A stretch of 64,000 nucleotides of DNA, taken from positions 53,019,537-53,083,536 of the forward strand of contig OU015525.1 of NCBI GenBank assembly GCA_907165065.1, written 5' to 3'. The DNA is from Caprimulgus europaeus (lineage: Eukaryota > Chordata > Aves > Caprimulgiformes > Caprimulgidae). A model generated the notes under the pieces. It saw nothing but the letters and a program-made list of their open reading frames with translations, ran no database searches and was not told where the DNA came from. The position numbers were made by a program, and so were the translations under genes. Below are positions 23,495 to 37,760 of this stretch, piece after piece. Numbering within the stretch: position 1 is the stretch's first letter; each line of letters opens with the position of its first letter.

Positions 23495-24672
23495 GGAACT
23501 GACAGCTTTCTACAATGAGATGACTAGCTTGGTGGGTGAGGGCAGAGTGGTGAGTGTTGTTCACTTTGACTTTAGTAAGGTATTTGACATTGTTTCCTAT
23601 AGATAAGCCGATGATGTATGGGTCAGATAAGTGGACAGTGAGGTGGACTGAGAACTATCTGAATGACCAGGCCCAGAGGGTTGTGATCAATGACATAAGG
23701 TCCATTTAGGGGCAAAACACTAGAGGTGTACCCAAGGGCTCAATCTTGGGACCAAAACTGTATAACAATTCATTAATGATCTAGATGATGGGGTAGAATG
23801 CACCCTCAGCAGATTTGGAGGTGACACAGAACTGGGAGGAGTAGCTGATACAGCAGAGGGTTGTGCTGCCATCCAGAGGAACCTCAACAGGATGGATAAA
23901 TGGGCAGATTAGAATCTCATAAATTTCAATTAGTAGAAACACAAGGTCCTCCACCTGGGGAAGAATGACCTCAGGGACAAGTACAGGCTGGGGGCTGATC
24001 AGCTGGAAAGCAGCTCTGCAGATAAGGACCTGGAGGTCCTACTGGACAAGAAGCTCGTAGTCAGCCAGTGCCCTCATAGGAAAGAAGGCCAGTGGTATCC
24101 TGGGCTGCATTAGGAGGAATGTTGCCAGGAGGCTGAGGGAGGTGATCCTTCCCCTCTGCTCAACACTGGTCAGGCCACAGCAGAGTGTTGGGTCACATGC
24201 TGGGCTCCCCAGTACCAGAGAGACATGGACTCACTGGAGAGAGTCCAGTGAAAGGCCCTGAAGATCATTAGGGGAAGCTGGCTTCTGAGGTATGAGAGGA
24301 GGCTGAGCACTGGGACTGTTCAGCCTGGAGAAGAGAAGACTCAGGGAGATCTTACCTATGTGTATAAATACCTGAACGAAGATGGGGGAACCAGGCTCTT
24401 TTCAGTGGTGTCCAGTGCCAGGACCAGAGGCAATAGACACAAATTAAGACATATGAAATTGCATCTGGACACAAAAAAACCCCACTTTTTACAGTGATGG
24501 TGATCAAACACTGGCACGGGTTGCCCAGAGTTTCCCTCCTTGGAGATGTTCGAAAGCCACTTGGGCATGATCCTGGGCACGTAGCCCTGGGTGGCCCTAC
24601 TTGAGCAGGGTTGTTGGGCCAGGTGATCTTCAGAAGTCCCTTCCAACCTCAGCCACCCTATGATTCTGTGAC
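23495..24672 (+). mobile_element. CR1 LINE with degenerate RT and 3' end
   Basis: A plus-strand CR1 copy of about 1.2 kb. It starts in the RT domain near 'cttggtgggtgagggcag'. The RT block A survives as VHFDFSKVFDIV, and the SGVPQGS block is degraded to a GVPKGSILG-like string near 23728. The catalytic block at 23814-23825 reads FGGD instead of FADD. It continues through the ALVRP..SC..WAP-equivalent region and the ERVQ..A-L equivalent, then the 3' UTR, ending 'ccaacctcagccaccctatgattctgtg'. Many stops and indels break the frame, so it is long dead. The minus-strand frame at 24356-24646 is its antisense. Confidence 0.95.
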
Positions 24673-26827
24673 TAATTCAGATGCCCCACAAAGCAGCGCT
24701 ATTCCTACTTTTCAATGAGAAACCAGCAAAGTACTCCACTGAAATTCCATTTTCTGACTTTGATGGAAGAAAATATGTTACACATCATCAACAACATACC
24801 AGTGTATTAAAAGCATATTATGCTTGTAAAATAAAGAACATTTTTTTCATCCATTGCCATCAAATTTATGTCTGTGTTAGTCTGAGAAAGTAAATAAATC
24901 CACACGGATCTCCCAGTTAGCGATGCAAAGTAGATATATTCCTTAGTTTGAAATAAAAGTATTTCTGTTCAAAGTTTTGGGTGTGACATTTACATTCCCA
25001 TGTTTCAAATTAAAACAAATTAGACAATTTCCAACCAGAAAGCTATGTCAAGATGAAGGAGGTGGCAGTATCACAGCTTGGCCTTTCTGGCCTATAATGG
25101 CTCATAAGTCCAGGCCAAAAGTGCAGTAAAACCAGAGAAACATCTGTCCTTGGTTTGGTTGACCTGAATATGCAAGAGGCATATTGTGTTGTTGGAGGGG
25201 AGTGGTGGCTGCCTGCAAGTGTGAAGTCTGGACAACCACAGACCACACGGAAGTGGAAGGGCATGCTGATAGTCTTTCTTTCAAATGAAATGAAAGAGAA
25301 ATTAAAACCTCGTTTGTTTAGTGGTAATTGAAACAAGACAAGCCACCGCCCAAGGTGCAACACAATATAGGAAGGCTGGATTGGAAGCTCAGCCATGTGG
25401 CTGGAGGGCTTTCACTGGAAATTGTTTGCAAAAACAGGAAATGGGGCATTGATTTGGTTGAAGCTCTGCATTAGCTTGTGGGTGGAAAGAAGCACAAAGA
25501 GAGCAGGCAGCGGGACAGGCAGAGTGTGTGTGTGGCCCCAGAAAGGTAGCCAAGAATAAGGGACTTTTTTCTTTCCAGCCCTGAAAAGCCTGGAAAAAAA
25601 TCTCACAAACAAGAAGACAGCTTCTAACTGTACAGTCCTCCTGTGTTTCAGCAGAAAAAAAAAATTTATATTTTAACAAACAGATTTTACCAGACTTGTA
25701 AAAACTATTTTGACTTGAAAGCAATCCTAGAACTCTGCGAACTTTGGCTTCCTGCAAGGAGCAGCCTTATCTAACTGCAACATCATCTAACCTACAGTGC
25801 TTAAATCAGCCTCCCATAAAGCTGGCTAGAGTCCCATCCTGCTATCGATTAGAACTCTTCTCGCAAAACAGTCTGAGAAAAGATGGGTATGACAGCCTCG
25901 AAGCTATGCAGCTTCTCCCACAAAGTTATGAAACCTTTCTTCCTTTAGGGATAAACAGTAAAGCAACATCTAATTTGTATTAATAACTCTTTCAGCTGCT
26001 TAAATACTTCCAGCCTGATGAATTTTTTAAGCTGTTCTGATTTCTCTGAATGCATTAATCTTCCACACCTGTTATTTTACTGCAAACAGTGGATCATGCC
26101 ATGCTACTAGTGTTTTGCATTTCCCTATGCTTTCTGAAGATTCCTGACTTGATTGCTTTTTTGAAATGGTAAAATATTTTGTTAATTGTCTTTTAGATTG
26201 CTGTCCAGGCAAAGTTTTGTGTCTGGATGGTCTGTGGCATGAAAAAAACCTGTTTGCTGCCAAGAAACCCTCTTACCTGACGTTAGCTGTTCAGTCTACT
26301 CATGGTTCTTGTTGAGCTGAGAATTTGCAGAAATGAGTAATCGTGCATGGACTACTGCTTTTTTCTTGCCAACACCTCATTTTTAAATGCAGTGCAGCTT
26401 GTGTACAGAGCTGTCCAGATGTGTGTCACAGCTTGATTTCCTGGGGCTGTCTGTGGAAACGCTTCAAGAGGAGCAGTGCTCTCCACTCCAGAGGTATGAT
26501 AAATCCCTTCAGGATGCTATATAGTACCGGAGCAGCAAAGCTTTATTTAATTTGACTTAAATGTGTCCCTTTTCAGTTTGTTGAAAAGCTGTCCTCCCTT
26601 ATGAACATGTTCATGAAGTCCACAAAAAAGGCTTTTTTGTCTGAAAAAAAGCCTCTTTTTTGTCTTTGTTTGACTGAACCTTTTTTAATTTGACCTTTTT
26701 TAATTTGAAATTGTGATTCTGTAGTCTGATCTGCTTGTTTGTAACCTGGGCTTTTTCACTGATACAACAAAAATAGCTCCAATTTGAAGGTGAAAATTCT
26801 AGCCTGCCTTGCTATGCCAATACTCAC

Positions 26828-26875
26828 CGAAGAAGTCTGGCAGTGCAGGGGGACAGAAATGTATGTCTTAATCCT
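26828..26875 (-). CDS. weak candidate 48-base exon, minus strand
   Basis: A strong acceptor (caccTGTTCCTTCAG type) and a strong TTCG|gtgagt donor flank 48 bases. Two frames are open, one in phase 0 reading RIKTYISVPLHCQTSS. It lies upstream of the CpG island, so it could only belong to a different or longer transcript. Short exons with two good sites occur by chance. Confidence 0.15.
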
Positions 26876-26910
26876 CTGAAGGAACAGGTGCCTCATAGCT
26901 AAAGACAGAT

Positions 26911-26936
26911 GAATATTTATTTGGAATATTTATTTG
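26911..26936 (+). repeat. 13-base perfect tandem duplication
   Basis: GAATATTTATTTG is repeated twice without a spacer. AT-rich and short; a simple local duplication. Confidence 0.85.
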
Positions 26937-29900
26937 GTGTATCTCCTATCAGCCCCTGCCTCTCACTACGCCGTTGCAATGCTGAGGTCTCATACCCAAA
27001 GTGTGACATGGCAGCTCCCCCATTTTTGTCTTCTCATAGACCCCATAAGTGGAGGGAAGCCTGTGGCAAAAGCTGAGGTGGGAAGTGTATGTAGCCCTCG
27101 GAGGTGGGAGGTAAGCCTTGATATGTAGGGAGTGGGAAGGAGAGCTAGGGATGAGCCTACAGATTGCAATCTTATAAACATTTGCTTTTGACTTTTTTTT
27201 TTTTTCTTTTTTGTCAGTGTGCAATAATGAGGGCTTATAATTGCACTTTGCTATAGCAACTGTACCTGTGTTTTAGCCCTGGTGCAGCAGTGGGAGCTCA
27301 AACCATCGTGGGGGACCTCCAGCTCCTTGTCCAGGGGTGGATTCCCATGAAAGAGCTGGGCTGGGGGCGCAGTGCATACGTTTAGCCCTTTCTGGTGCAG
27401 TGTGAGCTCCATATTGTGAGGGCTTGTGCACACTGCTGCTGGAAATGTCCACCTCCAAGGCTGTTCTGGGACTTTTTCATCCCAGTTTGGGTAGATGGGC
27501 TGGGAATTAGAGCTGGAGCCAAGGCAGGCACTATGATTTATGGGGCTTGTCCCGCTCTGCCCTGCCTGTGCTCTCCCTCTCGCAGTCCTTGGCCACGTCT
27601 TCAGCTCGCTGGTCTTGAGAAAACAGCCCTGTCCTCCCTCTGGCCAGACAGGTGCTGCAACTGCTGAGGCAGGTGGTCTAGGATGGACATGGAGAGCCAG
27701 GACCAGCTGTAGGTAAGGATGGTTTTATTGCCATGTGAGCTGCCACAGGTTAAGATGACGTTTAGCAGAGCATACTCATATAGCTGCCTTTTTTACTGTA
27801 TTATTTTAAAACTTGGGCTTTTATAGTGGATAAAATAAAGATGACAAGTGAGCTGAAAACATTCTGAGAATCAGAAAATTTGTAAAGGTGCTTCCTGATA
27901 GCCATTATATTTTGACTATGGTGTTCCTCTGGCATTTACAGTTACCTCTGCAGTTACTGTTACAGCCCTTTTAGGTTGCTGTACGTGAATTTACAGCACA
28001 GATCATGGATCTATTACAAAAGGAACATTGCACATATGAAGATTGATAATCTGAAGAAAATGCTATATTAAAAAAAATATATGCTTGAAGCAGGGGTATC
28101 TAATGGACTTACACATGTTTTCAGACCATACTATTCTCCTTGATTAGCCCACAGATTTCAGATTCTGGAGAGAGAAGGTTAAACGTCCTGACAGCTGCAA
28201 AAGTTTTTGCAAAAGCAAGTGGTATGTGTATCATTAAAAAAATCCAGATAATTAGTCCAGCCCCTTCACAGTAGTGACTGAAATACAGGAGATAATAATT
28301 CCTTAGTGAGATAATGTTTGTCTCGGGTGAGTATCAGTGTGGAATCTTCTTGTTTTTCATTATTTAATTTTCAATTTTGAATAAAGGGATCAAAACTAAT
28401 GATTAAAACAGGATCACAAATAGGCTTCTTACTTATTACAGAAAGAAAGAGATTATTAACATTCATGAGGGCCCTACTTAAAAAATAAAAGACTTCAAAA
28501 GAGATGAAGGATGAAGTAGATCCTACAAACAATAGGTAATTCATGAAGAAATACAGAATAGCATCAATTAGGCTCAAGAGCTACAAATATGCTGATGTAT
28601 TTGACTACTTTTATATGATTTTCTGACTCTACGCAGTAAAATCAAATGCATGCAATTGCCAGGCAGTGAAGTGGCTATATTTAAGTTCAGTCCTGCTTTG
28701 ACACCAGTAACATCTTTCTTAATTATATAAGTGGAGGAAAAAACCTTTCCAAAACTGAAGCCCTAATTTTTCAAATGTTGCTGGAAAGACAGTGAATCCC
28801 TAAGCTTGTCCACTTCTGAAACCTGGCCCTGCAGAAGGCAGTCGTCTGCTTTACTTATGATTTCTAACCTGAATATTACTGTGGACACCAGTTATAAAGA
28901 AAAATCTAACCACACAGACAAACCATATCTGTAGTTAATATGCTTTTTATAAGCAAGACTGGGTGGTCATCACTTGTGGTCAGTCATCACTTCAGTGAGG
29001 CAATTGAAAAGAGCATGTAAAGAGCAGTAGGATTGTGTCCTGGGATATTAACAAGGCATGAAGGGTCATATGTCTTCTGACTTTGGAGTGTTTCTTGTAT
29101 AAAGACTAAAGAATACATAAAGTCCTTAAAGTATAAGAATTAATACACATTTCCAGGTATGTATTATTTTAGTGAAAGCCATTAACTTTTTCTGTGAATT
29201 ATTTATGGCATTTTGTCCCGCTGTACTATATCTTACACATGTAACCCAGCAAGCTTTCTTGCTTGCAGTGGTGAAGACTCATTTTGTAAGTATGTTTTTC
29301 ACAAACAAATTTATGTGCTAAAAATCTTTCCTAGCTGCTTTCAACCACACCTGCCCATACTGTGCCCTACATGCCATATGCCAGGGTCATAGTCAGTGTA
29401 AAGTGGAGTATGGCACTGATTTCTTTGGGGGCCCCATGATCCTCCCTGGCAGAGAGCAGAGCCTGACACCCGTGCAGGAAAATAGATATAAAACCTTAAA
29501 AGCATGATCAGCAGTCTGGGAAGAAGGTCAACTGCGTGTTTTATGTGTTACCATTTCTCTGATAAGCCCGTGGCTGTACCAGTTCAGAGGACATACTGTG
29601 CCTTCAAAATTAATATTACAGTCAGACTTGTCACTTAGCATTTATGCTATGACCTTTTAACTTGATAAGAGAAACTGTCACATTTTAATGTTATTTACAA
29701 AACTATTTTTAATTTGTTTTACATTCTTTTGATAAAAGTGTGTGCAGTTTTAGTCCTTGAGCACCTTGCTCAGTAAAGCATCTAAAAGAACAAAATTACT
29801 TTAAACATAACCATTAAGTGCTCCCCTGAATTAGAACATTATTGACTAAATTTCATGCCTGTAATAAAGCTAATAAAGCAGGCTACTGGAGCAGGAGTTG

Positions 29901-32900
29901 AGATATTCATTCAGATTTATAATGAGACAGAAGGAAAATGGCTAATGGATATTGACTACTGAAGGGTACCGTGATGAAAGATAAAGGCTGAGAGACAGTT
30001 CAATCAGAACAACGGTGCCAAGGAACTTTCCTCGCAGTGAAGATGAATTTGTGATACTATGAATTGCCCTGTTCTAGACAGGATAGCTTATCCCAAGTCT
30101 TACTCAGAAACTTTAAATTTATATTGCATTAAAGCATCCTACATCGATACCAGATGTTTGTAGGAATTGTGTAATTTTCTATTCAATATACTTTGTAAAT
30201 TGTCAGTATACAGAGAGTAAATCCTATGGAATAACTTTACCGTGAAGTAACGAGGATGTTGCAGTAGAAGTAACAACTCGCAAACAAATTTTATTGTTGT
30301 AGAAATGCCTTTTCTGAAAAATGAAAATACTTTTGACTGAACTCCTGAATGGAAAAAAGAAATCAATAGCATTCATTGGCAAAACTATGCTATCTATTAA
30401 CAGGGGAGAAACGACTCAGAACTAAAGATTTGACAGCATAAACTCAATATTCTTAACTTCAGAATTCTCTAATTAAAATCTTAGATTTATAATGTCAATC
30501 CTACAAACACACCTATAGAAAATGCTATCAAAAGACACTATGATAAACTAGGATAGTTTATTATCCGTTTTTATCTACTCCTTGATTTAACTATATTTTG
30601 GTCTAGAAAATGTTACTATTCTAAAATGAAAAAAGTGCCGTGGAACAGGAGATACGATCAGTTTTGTCCTGCTTATAGGCAGGAAACTATCAGCAATTTC
30701 TCCTAAAGTGTATTTCAAATTTAGTTCCATTTTGTGACTGGCCAGTGTGGCTGAGACAGATACTAATGACCCAGATCACACTTGAGAGAGGTGGATATCA
30801 CACTGTCAGACCCAAATGCAATTTCACTCACTGTACCCCAGGTCCAAGCAAGTTACTAATGAATAATTAATCCTGTGGAGAACTCTAAAACCTCCAGGCT
30901 GTGAGACATAGGCACTTTCTACTATTTCCACAAAGCTCCAGTTTGCTTCTGACAATAATCCTTTAGGATTTAAGAGATGCACAAACTGTTTGACACAACC
31001 AGATGCATCCCGCAGACTTCAGACCACCTCCCACAGGAGAGTAATGGAAGGGCAGGTTTCTAGGTTCCCACATCTGTATTTTGGACATAGAGAGATAAGG
31101 AATGTGTTCAAACACTGTGTGTGCTTCCAGCAAAATGGAAAACTCTATCTTCTCTGGTTAATAAGTAAACAATACATCTGGGTAACTCTTACCAGGATGG
31201 TGATTACTCCTGTGGTGTCTTCTTACCTTTATTTTTTTTTTTCCTGAATGGAGATAGGGCTATTAAATTAAATTGATTACACCTTGTAAAAAATTGATAA
31301 TAAAATAGCATTTGTTATGAAACAAAAAAGAATGAATAAAATGAAGAAAATATACATTTGAATTCTCTTTACTAGCTGTTTAGGCAAATAGTGTGAGGTA
31401 CTCAATAGGTTTCTGTCCCTTAGCTGTTACAAATGCTACTGTTTATTTTTTCGGATATTTTGCAATATGTATTTAAGAATGATGTCTCCATAAAAATTTT
31501 CACCAGTGAACTTTTGTACTGCAATAAACACAAACATGAGGTTTTTGAGAATCAAACTTGCTTCAAAGTCTAACAAATAGCCCTTTAAATCCCTCATCTT
31601 AACAGTCTTTATTTGTCTTTCCTTTTCCTTAAGTCTACATCAATCAATCCAGCCCTTGCAAATGGCCCCTTTACACAGCGATGCAGAGCCCTGTGGGCCT
31701 GGGGGTAACTGTAGAGCTGCCTACAAAAGTCCCTGAGTGCCTTCAGACACCAGGCTGGCACCTACCAGAGGTAAATATGACTCAGCTACTGGCCAGAATT
31801 TTTTGCTCTTTGCAAAATAAATGATGCAGTAACCATCCTACTTCCTCTAATTTCTACAGCTGAGCAGTATTTTAAAACTCATTTAAACATTTTTGTAAAT
31901 ATTTGTTATGTATTGTATCTGTTTTATATATATGATTATTCACTTGGAAAGAAAGAAAATTGGGTAAAAAAGAAATCCCTTTTTAAGTTGCTGAACAAAG
32001 CAAAATTACAATAATATACATTAGGTGCAAGAAAAAAAAACCAAACCACATTAGTTCTGTGGTTTGATTAATAAACTATTTGCAGGAAGAAATACTGTGT
32101 TGGAGCAAAAGCTATACCAGGTAACAGATACTTACTTTCTGGGTTAAAAAATTCTCATAATTTCAATAAAAATAGTTTTCAAAGTGGAAACACCATTATA
32201 TTGCTCATGCAAACTACTTGAGTTAAGGAAAGGACTTTTCAAAGAGCCTCCAAATCTTTTTTTTTTTTTTACTTAGCAAAGACCTCTACCATTGATTTGA
32301 TACTCTTTTTATGGATGAAAACATGATTCAAGAATAAGAAAGGTTTCCATTGAAACCACTTATCAAATCATAAGCCATTAGCTTGTTTTCTTTCTGGAGG
32401 GGACAATGCTAAATAAATTACTTTTATTATCAAGGTCAAAAATCACCAGTATTGAGAGCCTTGGAAATAGTTTTTAAAAGCTTCGGTGGATCTAAGTCAA
32501 TGCACTTTCCACTGCTGAGGACTTCTGAGATCCCAGCTCATCTAAATGTATTTATTCAGCTCAGCTCACTCATTCAGCTCCAGTTCAGGCCTCTTCTTCA
32601 CAGGAGGAGAACTTCACTGAAGAGTCAGAGGACACAGGAACAAAGAGAAGGGTTTTGTTTGTTTGTTTATTATTCTCCTTTGTGAGATCCCCCAGGAGTA
32701 AAAAAGAGAATAGTTCACAGTCTGGTAAGATCAAAACAGCAAAGTATTTGCAGCATGGCACACAATAAAGCACTGCTGACTTGGGAATACTGAACTCCCA
32801 GCCAGCACCCTCCCGTGAGACACAGAGATCAGCCCCAGATCCTGCTGCAGGCTTGTTTCGGGAGCTAAGATTCCCCTCATCTCCGGAGACTTTTCTTCCC

Positions 32901-33845
32901 TGCAGAGCCCTAAGAGACTGATGCAAAACAGATCTGACCCTCTACAGAATATCTGGTTATTTTTCTAATTTTTTCCTCTATGGATGTGTAGATTTTTAAA
33001 ATACTACTTTTAAATTTAGGGTTTGCTTTCATTCCCAGTGACAATGTTCATATCCCAGTCAATTTGTATTTATTTTACAAGCATATTTTCTTTAATCATG
33101 ACATGGAGCAGACCACTAATTCTCTCCTTCTGGTTGGCTGTGGTGAGACCACACATGCTCTCCGCTCTGAGCACTAGCAGACTGGAATGAGATGAGAAGA
33201 CAGAGCAAAGACAAAATACCATCAGAAACCCAATGCTGTTCCCATCTGAATTGTTCTCACATGGTTCCTCACTGAGCCGTCAAACTTCATGGTCTTTGGT
33301 CTCCATAGCCTGGCTTTTTTCCACTGGTTTATTGTTCCAAAAGTGATGGCAAAGCTGCATCCAAAGAGCTATCAATTAGCCCTTGGAGGTAATCCAAAAC
33401 AACCAGTAGCCCACGCTATGCTTTTTGGTTAAGAGACACTGAGATCAGAAAAGGGAGTATTGAGCTGATAAGCCTGAGTGAATAAAGGGCCTCTGTGCAG
33501 AACTTAGTACGGGAAGTTTTGAACTGCAGTACACCAGTTTTACGGAGGGACGACACTGATGGCAAGTGTCTCTACATTGGCGTGTTCATTGATTAGTTAT
33601 TTCCAAAAGCACAATTAGGATCTATTTTGAGTGCACAGTCGGTACTCGTCCAAACTGTGCTTTCCCTATTTCAAGCAAATTGGCAAGCTGGAAAAGTTTG
33701 TCACAACCACAGACTGTACTTGTCTCCATTTTAAAGGAAATTGCAATTTGAATTTCAGTCTCACCTAGAGATGATTCTGAGAAAAAACTTGCATTTCCAC
33801 ATTCAAAACTACAAAGCATTCAATTTGATTTTGACAGCGGTGTTA

Positions 33846-33969
33846 TTATCTAAAGGATAAACAGATTGTGGTAAGTACTTCTGCCTTGACATAAAAATCT
33901 TTTATCTTCCTGTACTGAATGACATCATCAGGGAGACATCTTTTGGTAGCATGGGTCTCACCTGAGCAA
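33846..33969 (-). CDS. weak candidate terminal exon, minus strand
   Basis: A good acceptor (atcgctttctttccag) is followed by one base, 40 open codons and a TAA. The peptide contains KRCLPDDVIQYRKIKDFYVK, which looks protein-like. There is also an apparent CTCAG|gtgaga donor only 8 bases into it, which makes the site ambiguous. An AATAAA lies a few hundred bases further along the minus strand. Forty open codons is within chance expectation. Confidence 0.15.
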
Positions 33970-36900
33970 CTGGAAAGAAAGCGATAGTTGGAGACATGGT
34001 TGTTCAGTTTGCACCATCTCTGTAGTTCCTGGGGCAGATATTTGTACCTCTAATGATACAAGAGACACTGGAGAAACAGTCTGAGAGTGTCATCGACTGC
34101 CCTTGTCTCTGCAGCATGCTTAGTGACATTCACATTGAATCTGTTTAGCAGCCAGGGATTCAGGTACAGTCTTTCTCTTCAGGACTGTAGCTCTAGCTCC
34201 TAGTCTTACCTTAAACCCATGATTTTTAAACAAATTCTAGAAAATATTTTGTTATTTTATGGACATTACAAGCACTTAGAGAAGTGATGGCTTGCAATGC
34301 ATGCTTCCCATAGCAGCCCACTGGTGGCCCAATGGCGACAGGCACCCTGTTTGCAGATTCTTTGGGTTGCAGCTCTTAATTTGGGCACCTTCCTCTGCTA
34401 GCACCTGAAGTTAGGTGTCTGTGCACTTCCTCAAATAGCCTCAGCTGCTTCTTCTAGGTCTGCCACTCCTATTGACCAATATTATATTTAGCAGCAGAGG
34501 TGGCTGGGGCTGAGGTCCTCTAGTGACATGTCCAGAAACATTCATCCACTGGCCACAGGCATGTTCAGGAGCTGTTTGGGAGCTCAGCCCACCCCAGCTA
34601 CAAGACTTGCCTTGGGACAGAAGCTGCTATAGGTGGGCCACCCTTCAGGCACTGCAGTGGACAGAAAGCCCAACATTATGTGCTAAAAACCATAGGGCTT
34701 GCAGGGGAATCCAACGATTCAGCAGATCAAAGCCATACTTAGGCACTTGTACATAAACCTCTCTTATACTTAGCCTCTGTTTTTTCATGCATAGAGTGTG
34801 TATTTTGTGATCATTATTTTTGTGCACACATCAAACACACATACTCTAGGTCCTTACCAGCCCCATAAACTCTCTTCATGCTATATATATTTACCATATA
34901 TTCCTACTCTTCCCATTCCCCTACCCACACCACTTCTGGTGGCATTTCCAGTCATCAGTTAACTTCTGCTAGTATTTTGATAGACCTCAGGCCTCTTATT
35001 TATTAGTCTGCTCTCTAGCTGGCCATGTCTTATGCTCTCAAGCTTTCCTTCACTTCAGTTGCATAATCATAGCAATGAAACTTCTTGTTCTTCAGGCCTT
35101 CATAGCTTTGCTTTAGCCTATGAACAACAACTGTCATCAGGGATAAAAAGATGTAGCGAGTCTTTGCCTACTCTGGTCTTCCATGTCAGATTGCCTTCTG
35201 GGAGATCATTGAATGCAATTTTCAATTTGTATATCAGTAACTGAAAGGATCTAGTTTATTATTGCTGCTGATCAAAAGCAAATCTGAAAGTTCAATTTTT
35301 ATTTGAAACAACCAATTGATTCAAATGTTTCAAGCAGAGCTTCTTGCCTTCAACTAAAAAAAAAAGCTTTGGGTGGATGGTGAAATAAATTGAGAGTTTA
35401 TTTGCTAGTTATTAACAGCTATTTGCTCAAGGTAGAATATGGCCTGTGGCACAGCATATGTGGCAATCAGTGGAAAGTGCTTGTACTGAGGAAGCAGCAG
35501 CTATCATCTACTATTTTCTGACAAATATTTATCTTAATGTATTGCATTATTTGTCTAGCCAACATATTTGTTACCAAGCTCTTCAACAAACTGGAATAAA
35601 ACTGTTTGAAATGCCATGGCAGATCCAGATAAATACAATCATGAACATCTTATTGTATCAAAGAGAATATAAAAATGAATACTAAAATCAGTATTATATT
35701 GAATTAAGTGAGCGCTACTGCCTGCAAAGTATTCCTTGTGCTCTTTGTTTCAGCACTGAATTTTATTTATCTTCTCCCAAGCTGTTTCTTTTCAAGATGT
35801 GTCCCAGGCTGTTGAACTGACAATGCCAAATTACCTTGTAGCCCAGGAATTTTGGGGAGGAATCTGGAGGTTTTGGCAACAGGGAATACAGGTGGTGCAT
35901 CTGGTAGACAGTGAAAAATGTGGGAGGTGGTTTGGGAATGTAATAAGAGCACATGAGCCGGATGTTTCTGCTAGAGTATTCAGTAGCAAAATATTTAATG
36001 ATGCTGACATTTAAATTGTGATAATTAGATTTCCTAGTTAGCACCACATTGAGAAGAATGGGAACAGTTTATATATTGCTCAGAGCTATTATTTCAGACT
36101 GTCTGCAAACTCTGATTGGCAAGAATGACCTGGTTCATATTCTATTTATATATGAGCTTTATTTTGGGTTTAATGAAAGCTTAGCTTCTGGATTGCAGTT
36201 CTCTACCATTATGTGGCTCTGTGAGGATGGGAATCACAAAAGGCTTGCTTTCAGACAAGCTCAGAGCTCTGCTAGTGAGATAGCCCCACAACTCATTTCC
36301 TCTGTAAATACTGGCCTGCAAATACAGCCATGCCACCTACCATCGGTTTTGAGGGAAGGAATGTTATCTAAATGTCTGAGAAGGTTCACTGGACATTTGA
36401 GTAGAAAACATTTTCTTTGCTAAAAGATTGCAGGAGGAGCAAAGCAAACTCTTGACTTGATTACCTCTCCAAGACATTTGTCCCCTTACCTTAAGAGGTT
36501 TGCTGCACCAGGCAGAATGGAGAGGAGCACCCATCATGATGCAGACTGACAGTCTCCATCTGATGCCCAGTTTTGCTGCCTATTTCAGTAACTGCGGGGA
36601 AGCAATCTGTGTGAAAAAACGTCTTCTGCCAGCTGACTTTTTCCCCACGGTGTTTTTGCAATAGAAAAGCTACAGTGAATGGAATGAGGAAAGAACCTAC
36701 TGTCCTGCCCATTTTAAGACATATTACGATCATTCTCTTCTTTTTCTCCTCTGGTTATGGGATTTGCCTCACCATTAACTGTTCCTTTAGCCCACATGAT
36801 AAATGAATTATTTCAGTTTGGATGTCCTCCTCAGAGCTTTGGGCAAGGCAGCTTGTCTCCTGATGTGCTGCCTACAGCCAGCTTACTCCTCAGCCAGGTG

Positions 36901-37533
36901 TGGCTGTGTGCAAGTGCAAACCCTGGAAGGAAGGAGCACATCACCCAGGCTCCCACCAGATGAAGGGGCAGGAGCCCCTGCTTGGGATTGAAGTTGGGAA
37001 GGAGACTGAAAGGAGATGTTTCAGACGAGGTGGCATTTCTGAGATAGGACCCATTTGTGGGAAAAGAAGGCTAGAGTAGGACTGGAGGGGCAGAAGAAGC
37101 ACAAGGAATAAAAAGTGGGATGCATGGATGCATGGTGGAGATGGATGGAAATAAAAGACTGAATAATATGTGTAAGAGCACAGAGAAGTGAAAAGAGAGA
37201 GCATGAAGGTAGATGTTCTGTAACTACTGGGGTCTTCTACCCTCCAAGAAGCCAGGCTAATCCCAGGGGTGTCTCCACCATTCTGCTGTCAGACAATATC
37301 TAAGAAATCCAATAACAATGTGTGAATCTCACCTTCCCTCATTTCCGAACGGCTGACTCACAACCCCCTGCTGCTCCAGTAGCAAAAGCAATCAGGAAGC
37401 AAAAATTTATGCTGTATTTTGGGGATAAACAATACTGCTGGCTTAATACTAAAGTTCAAATGGTGCATGCCTGGTTTTTGAAGAAATCATTAAGCCCTCT
37501 GGAACAACTCCAAATGAGCCTTTTAATTAAGAA

Positions 37534-37760
37534 AAAAAGGAAAGGAAGGGAAAGGAAAGGAAAGGAAAGGAAAGGAAAGGAAAGGAAAGGAAAGGAAAGG
37601 AAAGGAAAGGAAAGGAAAGGAAAGGAAAGGAAAGGAAAGGAAAGGAAAGGAAAGGAAAGGAAAGGAAAGGAAAGGAAAGGAAAGGAAAGGAAAGGAAAGG
37701 AAAGGAAAGGAAAGGAAAGGAAAGGAAAGGAAAGGAAAGGAAAGGAAAGGAAAGGAAAGG
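37534..37760 (+). repeat. (AAAGG)n pentanucleotide array, 42 perfect units
   Basis: Bases 37551-37760 are 42 uninterrupted AAAGG units (210 bases), with a short imperfect lead-in from 37534. The plus strand is pure purine, so the tract can form triplex (H-DNA) structures. All three frames on each strand stay open. That explains the KGKER-type 149-codon frame at 37322-37771 and the LSFPF-type frames opposite, which are not genes. Confidence 0.98.

Larger units (their letters stand above)
24673..37530. other. long gene-poor AT-rich region
   Basis: I recognise no transposon and no supported gene, apart from the two weak exon candidates listed separately. There is a moderately GC-rich patch at about 27240-27680 and a T/C tract near 27190. 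Short frames on both strands have no domains. Confidence 0.35.

Noticed and set aside
24356..24646. 96-codon minus frame
   Set aside because: Antisense of the CR1 3' region.
26279..26318. 40-base minus interval with a good acceptor and a GTCAG|gtaaga donor
   Set aside because: Stops in all frames; could at most be an untranslated exon, with nothing to support it.
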